Shown here: positions 59,301 through 64,000 of the stretch, piece by piece
Position numbering within the stretch: the first letter of the stretch is position 1
Layout of the letters: every line of letters starts with the position of its first letter
Source of the DNA: Hirudinaria manillensis
Lineage: Eukaryota; Annelida; Clitellata; Hirudinida; Hirudinidae
NCBI GenBank assembly: GCA_034509925.1
Contig: CM067534.1
Location: 5,833,501-5,897,500 of the forward strand
Length of the DNA stretch: 64,000 nt
Direction: 5' to 3'
Notes under the pieces: generated by a model
Told to the model about the DNA's origin: nothing
The model's input: only the letters and a program-made list of their open reading frames with translations
The model's database searches: none
Translations under genes and position numbers: made by a program

Positions 59301-59842
59301 TTAACATAATTTATTTGTGCATTTGATGAGCAGATGTTTATGTATCATGTAGATGATTAGGATCCTTTCTGTCCTATTGAGCTGTGTGTTGCTATTGTGT
59401 TTGATGGAAATATGAAACTAAGACAATTTAGCCTTTTCAGTAACTTAGAAGTGATGATCAGATTTTATAGCTTTCATTTAATTACATTTACTTCAGGGAT
59501 GCTCTGGGAACTATTTTCATCTGTGGTTTGATCTGCTTGGACAGTTTCCAAATCTCCATTTTTATTTGGAGTTGTGGCTTTTGGTAAGTTTTGTAAGGCT
59601 ACAATGCTTGCTTCCAAAGCAGACTTTTCCTCGCTGAGATTTTTATAAGCCGTTACCAAGTCTGTGCAATCAATGCATTATCATGTGAACTTTGAAAATT
59701 AGTTTAAATATTTAACTTTATGAAAGAAAACGTCTTTAGGAAAAGTTATTTTTGTATTACCTTTAAGCTTCGTCTTGTATTTAGAAATCGTAACATTCTG
59801 TTCATCTATTGTTTTAGTAAGCAATTCAATCTTAAATTCCAT
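56393..59842 (-). CDS. GCC1: GRIP and coiled-coil golgin GCC1 (GCC88), complete, 10 exons
   Basis: Peripheral trans-Golgi golgin. In mammals GCC88 binds Arl1 through its C-terminal GRIP domain and tethers endosome-to-Golgi carriers. Minus-strand exons: 59842-59761, 59661-59492, 59279-59115, 59039-58962, 58806-58678, 58428-58234, 57968-57762, 57686-57542, 57472-57354, 57283-56393; 2,181 nt, 726 aa, all in frame (human about 775). Landmarks shared with GCC1: N-terminal helix then KDLVTAYKNLSEEKSALEAS; LLTVTQQKERLEANCLAERK; LMMRELQSLLNSER; FGRYKLRAQSVLKNK; and the GRIP region ANLEYLKNVVYQYM ... ILQFSPHEKQ near the end, including the conserved Tyr. Nearly the whole protein is heptad-patterned, interrupted by a Ser/Pro-rich linker encoded in the last exon. 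The last exon (891 nt) is by far the longest. Identity is firm. Confidence 0.94.
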
Positions 59843-61811
59843 CGCAACTTTGGATAAAACGGTTGTGCTAATGTATTAACGAATTCAAAATAATGTCACT
59901 AATTATTTTTCAGTTGATATATAACATGCTGAATAAAATTCCTCTCTTAAAATATATTTCTGCAGCCAATTAAAATTGCCCAAAAGCCGTTCCTGTGACA
60001 CATCTGTGACTCGATGGTAGCAACTCGAGCAGAGTTGTTTACAAAGACTTTTAAACGCGATTTGCTTTAATTTTTAGAGGCGTTTAGAGAGAAAATTAAT
60101 TAATTCGTCATTATAAATAACAAACGTACGGGACAAGATCTAACTTTTAAGAATGAATTGACCGTTTTTAAACTAAGATGAATTTTACAATACTTTCTTG
60201 GCAATTATTGTCATGGGAATTTTATCATAGTGAAATTAATTTAGACTAATTCACGTAGCAACGAACAAGACAACAAAAAGCAAACACCCGCTTGTTTATT
60301 GCTGTAATTCAATAAAATATTTCTGCCAGTAAACAATGATAAAATTTCGAAAATATATTTTGCTAAATTTTGAACCTTCGAGACAATTGCGACGGATCGG
60401 AGGTGACCACTCTTTCACGTATTTTCTTGGCTTTAAAGAAGACTATTCCATCTTATTTCTCAGAGTTTCATTCGGTTTGCTAGCACTCATTCATTCATTC
60501 GTTCGTTTATTCGTTCATTCCTCCAGCCATTCTGTTGCCTATCTTTTTCTTTTAAAGGAAAACGGTGATTCCTACGACAAAAAAAGATGAAAATTACATT
60601 TTATCATCATTTCAATTTAGAGGAATTTGAATTTTTCGACTAATTGCAATTTAATGTTCATCAATTATGAATGTTTCCAAGACGGCATCTATTATTTTAT
60701 TATTATTATTTTTTTGTTCGAAGTATTTTGCTCCAAGCAAAATGCCGACACCTGCGCCCCATCTTCGTCCGTCGGACATATTTAATTAATTAAGCTAATT
60801 AATTGGCCATTAATTAAATTTTAAAAACTTCTGGATGAAAAATAGTTTTCCTTATTCTAAGAATTTCAACCGTCTTTCCCGCACGAATTTCAGTTATTTT
60901 TCATTTATAATTAACCTTTAAATCAACCTTTAAACCTTAAAATAAAGAAATTCTTTTGCAGAATCTCTTGCATTGGTTTTTTTTGTTTCAAAATTGGCTT
61001 TTGGTCGAATTATGTTCCATTAAATTTTACAGCAAACAACACGTGATTCCCATTTAATATAGTAATATAGCTGGTTGATTATTTATATAGCTGATTATTT
61101 GTTACATATCAATTTTAATTATAATTATTTTAAATTTCAATGAATTTCTAAATAAAAGCATTTATTACGTTTATTGTTATTATAAAATTTCCAGAAAGGC
61201 CTGTTCTCATCATCAGACAAATACGGTTTCGTGTAGACCATGCTTCATTCGTAATAAGATTTCAACCCATCACAAATGATTGACGTTACAAAATACGTCC
61301 ACTTTAATTAAATATTCAACATAAATTAGACAAACATGTACGAGTTTATGTGGGAATGATTAAAATATTAAAAGTGAAATGGATTTAGTAATAAAGAATC
61401 TCGAATATCACTCACGCTCTCATACCTCGTCTTCTCTCTCCCTTTTCAATATTCCCTAAAAATATTTTATGGTTTCAGCTCTGCGCATTAAAAGCATTTT
61501 ATTTTTAAATAGCATTCTTTTTTAAAAAGGCTTTCAAATAGATTTAGATTAATAAATTACATTTGTTTATCAAATTGCTAGCGTTTTATGTCAATTGCCT
61601 AAAATCAAGGAACATTGAATGAAAATTGAGAACATTCCTTTCACGAAAATCTCGACCCGAACATGAATCATTGCGTGGCCCAAAAACATTTTCAGCCTTT
61701 GGAACTCGTCGTGATTTTTTCCACAGCAGATCTGCAAATTAATGGAACAATTTCCAATCAATTTAGCACCGAAAGTCGGTTGTCGCGCACCATTTCAGAG
61801 TTTCATTCGAT
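59843..61811. other. Gene-poor region upstream of GCC1
   Basis: AT-rich, about 2 kb. It should contain the GCC1 promoter next to 59843. A short TTCA/TTCG-type repeat lies near 60488-60522. An 84-codon plus-strand frame at 60336-60590 crosses that repeat and is hydrophobic and low-complexity; I do not treat it as a gene. Confidence 0.45.
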
Positions 61812-62444
61812 TTCACTCGTTCACTCACTCGCTCACTCGCTCACTCGCTCACTCGCTCACTCGCTCACTCGCTCACTCGCTCACTCGCTCACTCGCTCAC
61901 TCACTCACTCACTCACTCACTCACTCACTCACTCACTCACTCACTCACTCACTCACTCACTCACTCACTCACTCACTCACTCACTCACTCACTCACTCAC
62001 TCACTCACTCACTCACTCACTCACTCACTCACTCACTCACTCACTCACTCACTCACTCACTCACTCACTCACTCACTCACTCACTCACTCACTCACTCAC
62101 TCACTCACTCACTCACTCCCCGCCTCTCCGACTCACTCACTCACTCACTCACTCACTCACTCACTCACTCCTCACTCACTCACTCACTCACTCACTCACT
62201 CACACTCACTCACTCACTCACTAACTCACTCTCTAACTCTCTCACTCACTCTCTCAATCCGTAACTCACTCTATCACTCTCTCACTCACTCACTCACTCA
62301 CTCACTCACTCACTCACTCACTCACTCACTCACTCACTCACTCACTCACTCACTCACTCACTCACTCACTCACTCACTCACTCACTCACTCACTCACTCA
62401 CTCACTCACTCACTCACTCACTCACTCACTCACTCACTCACTCA
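61812..62444. repeat. CACT / CACTCGCT tetranucleotide satellite, about 630 bp
   Basis: The left end (about 61816-61895) is an 8-bp CACTCGCT repeat, then long pure CACT runs, broken near 62117-62130 (cccgcctctccg) and 62169-62276 by degenerate units. Since 12 bases make four codons without a stop, the plus strand shows spurious open frames of (Ser-Leu-Thr-His)n, up to 275 codons. Not coding. Confidence 0.97.
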
Positions 62445-63740
62445 GATCATCATCTCAAAGACCTGTCAGCACCTTCCCTTTACAAGTTAAGATCTCAAGT
62501 TGAGATTCTTTCGTTGGATTCCAAATTTAAAAAAACACCTGAATGGTTTTAGTGCATTTTCTAAATTAATTTTATTACATTTTAATACATCACAAAACAA
62601 CAACAAGATAAAAAAAAATGACGTAAAATTGAATAATTAAAAACGTACGTTATTTATTTACTTAAATATGCAATTTGTTAAATGAAATAATTCGAGAGAA
62701 TAACAACTGTCGCATTTCGAGCGAAAAAAGTTGAGTTGTTGAGTTGTGAAGATAGAGGGGCTGGGGAGGCTGGGGAGGTCTGAAATGAACTTATTTCGGT
62801 CGATTGATTCACGGAGGTGCTAGGAGTTCCCGGTTACCATGACGACGTCGCCATGGCAACGGGGGAAAAATTATCGCTTCCTTCTGGATAGGCAGCTCAT
62901 TCACAACCTGCATGCAATCCACAGTTTCCATGGCAACCGTCTCGTTAATATTCTCCTTCACATTCGTTCGTGTCTTCGTGCCTGTCATGGTGCCTGTCAC
63001 GGTGCTTGTGCCTCTCTGTCTCTCTAGGTATGCTTCGAAGTTTCTCCAGAGAACGGGGACTCCATGACTAGCTTTCATTCAAATACAGAATTTGAATTGA
63101 ATTTCTTGAATTTCGCGATATTTATTTATTTATTTTTATATGTTTATTTATTTATTTATGTATTTATATATTTATTTATGTATGTATTTATTTAATTAAT
63201 TATTTATTTATTATCGGTATTATTTTAACGATTCAATAATTCGTTAAATATTCAGAACCTTATCTCGTATTGGTTTATCACTTCAAAAAAGATTATAGAT
63301 GTTTATATTTGTGCCTGCAATTCCTACAGCTACAATTTGTTTTCCAACAGGTTCCGAAAGAAACGTTGAAACCATTCCATGTAAAATCGTAGAAACCAAT
63401 TGTTTTGATTGATGACCCGTGGATGCATGGGGCATTCACCTGTTCAGATGCATCCATTCGCCGGGTTAAATTAACAAATAGCATCGTTTATAATAGTAAT
63501 AATGTTATTATTATATTGTTATTATTGTTATTATTATTGTTATTGTTATTGTTATCGTTATTATTATTATTATTATTATTAACCACATTAAATCGGATTT
63601 AAAATTTAAAATGCCTTCAAAAAGGAATGAAATTTCAGGCGAACAACCGTCTTTTGAATTTCCATTGAAAGCATGAAAAAAAAATTCAAACAAAATATTT
63701 AATTAATCCAGGATATGTTCACGAAACTAATACCTATTAG
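62445..63740. other. Gene-poor region with a mixed-GC island
   Basis: Mostly AT-rich, with ATTT-type repeats near 63120-63200 and a (TTA)n tract near 63505-63580. The stretch 62740-63080 is less AT-rich and holds the X-box-like sites listed separately. An 89-codon minus-strand frame (63078-62809) coincides with it but has repetitive Thr/Gly content from imperfect DNA repeats. I do not call it a gene. Confidence 0.4.
62833..62937. promoter_or_regulatory. Cluster of RFX X-box-like palindromes
   Basis: Two 14-mers fit the X-box consensus GTHNYYATRRNAAC exactly: GTCGCCATGGCAAC at 62847-62860 and GTTTCCATGGCAAC at 62924-62937. A third, GTTACCATGACGAC at 62833-62846, abuts the first and differs in one half-site. 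RFX factors bind such sites upstream of ciliary and other genes. The target gene is not evident in the window; it could lie beyond the right edge. Confidence 0.45.
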
Positions 63741-63932
63741 GACTCTGGTCAGCGTCGTCAACATCACCATCATCATAACCATCACCGTCGCAGTCATCAT
63801 CATCATCTGTATAATGTGCAGTGGACATTCGTCGATGATGATGATGACGACGCTAGTGATGGTGATGATTATGATGACGGGGATAGTGATGATGACGACG
63901 ACGACTATGATGACGGTGACGATGATTACTAA
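63741..63932 (+). CDS. Possible terminal exon encoding a His-rich then Asp-rich tail
   Basis: After an acceptor-like ctattag (ending 63740) one frame runs 63 codons to TAA at 63930-63932. It encodes a His/Arg-rich part (about 12 His), a short hydrophobic bridge (LYNVQWTFV), then an Asp-rich tail (over half Asp). AATAAA follows at 63944-63949. The DNA is a degenerate CAT/GAT trinucleotide repeat, so this may be only a microsatellite that happens to be open. A Met-rich frame also runs across it. No upstream exon was identified. Confidence 0.25.
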   Translation, partial: DSGQRRQHHHHHNHHRRSHHHHLYNVQWTFVDDDDDDASDGDDYDDGDSDDDDDDYDDGDDDY

Positions 63933-64000
63933 ACCATGATTCCAATAAAAATGATTGAATTAAATTATTTCACAAATCTACAATAAATAAATAAACAAAT

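Noticed and set aside
61663..62490. A 275-codon frame of repeating Ser-Leu-Thr-His
   Set aside because: It is the translation of a CACT tetranucleotide satellite; a 12-base period has no stop in these frames, and other frames are open too.
62809..63078. An 89-codon minus-strand frame
   Set aside because: Thr/Gly content stems from imperfect gtgcctgtcac-type repeats, and the region is better explained as a regulatory island.

Overview
The window is nuclear DNA from an animal. Genes carry many short, AT-rich, GT-AG introns (mostly about 60-400 bp), non-coding DNA is strongly AT-rich, and the conserved genes (GNL2, MTIF2, GCC1) are of metazoan type. I cannot name the species. The giant collagen resembles what is known of annelid cuticle collagen, so a segmented worm or another spiralian is my best guess; this is inference only.

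Layout. 1.4-5.0 kb, minus strand: a complete 13-exon GNL2/NOG2 nucleolar GTPase (517 codons by my splicing). 6.0-7.1 kb, plus: a two-exon GT11 (alpha-1,2-fucosyltransferase-like) type II membrane enzyme. 7.1-10.3 kb: gene-poor. 10.3-46.2 kb, plus: one enormous collagen gene that I reconstruct as 66 exons and about 8,814 codons. It has a signal peptide, about 2,885 Gly-X-Y triplets with only 11 interruptions, a short membrane-proximal heptad segment, one transmembrane helix and a basic tail. 47.3-50.4 kb, minus: a zinc-finger gene with one shared N-terminal exon and two alternative C-terminal exons, each with a pair of fingers. 50.8-51.2 kb, minus: a small two-exon unknown. 51.3-56.0 kb, plus: MTIF2 (mitochondrial IF-2; first exon not found). 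56.4-59.8 kb, minus: GCC1, a GRIP-domain golgin, convergent with MTIF2. 59.9-64 kb: gene-poor, with a 630-bp CACT satellite, a cluster of RFX X-box-like sites and a possible His/Asp-rich terminal exon at the right edge.

The main point of interest is the collagen. With phase-1 joins every exon stays in the Gly-X-Y frame, which makes the model self-checking: each exon whose length is not a multiple of 9 contains a visible interruption. At about 0.286 nm per residue the helix would be near 2.5 micrometres, several times a fibrillar collagen and close to the length I recall for annelid cuticle collagens. Threonine is very frequent in the Y position over most of the molecule, while the membrane-proximal end is proline-rich. 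The other genes are housekeeping genes (ribosome assembly, mitochondrial translation, Golgi tethering) with no obvious functional link to it, apart from the neighbouring glycosyltransferase, which may be coincidence.
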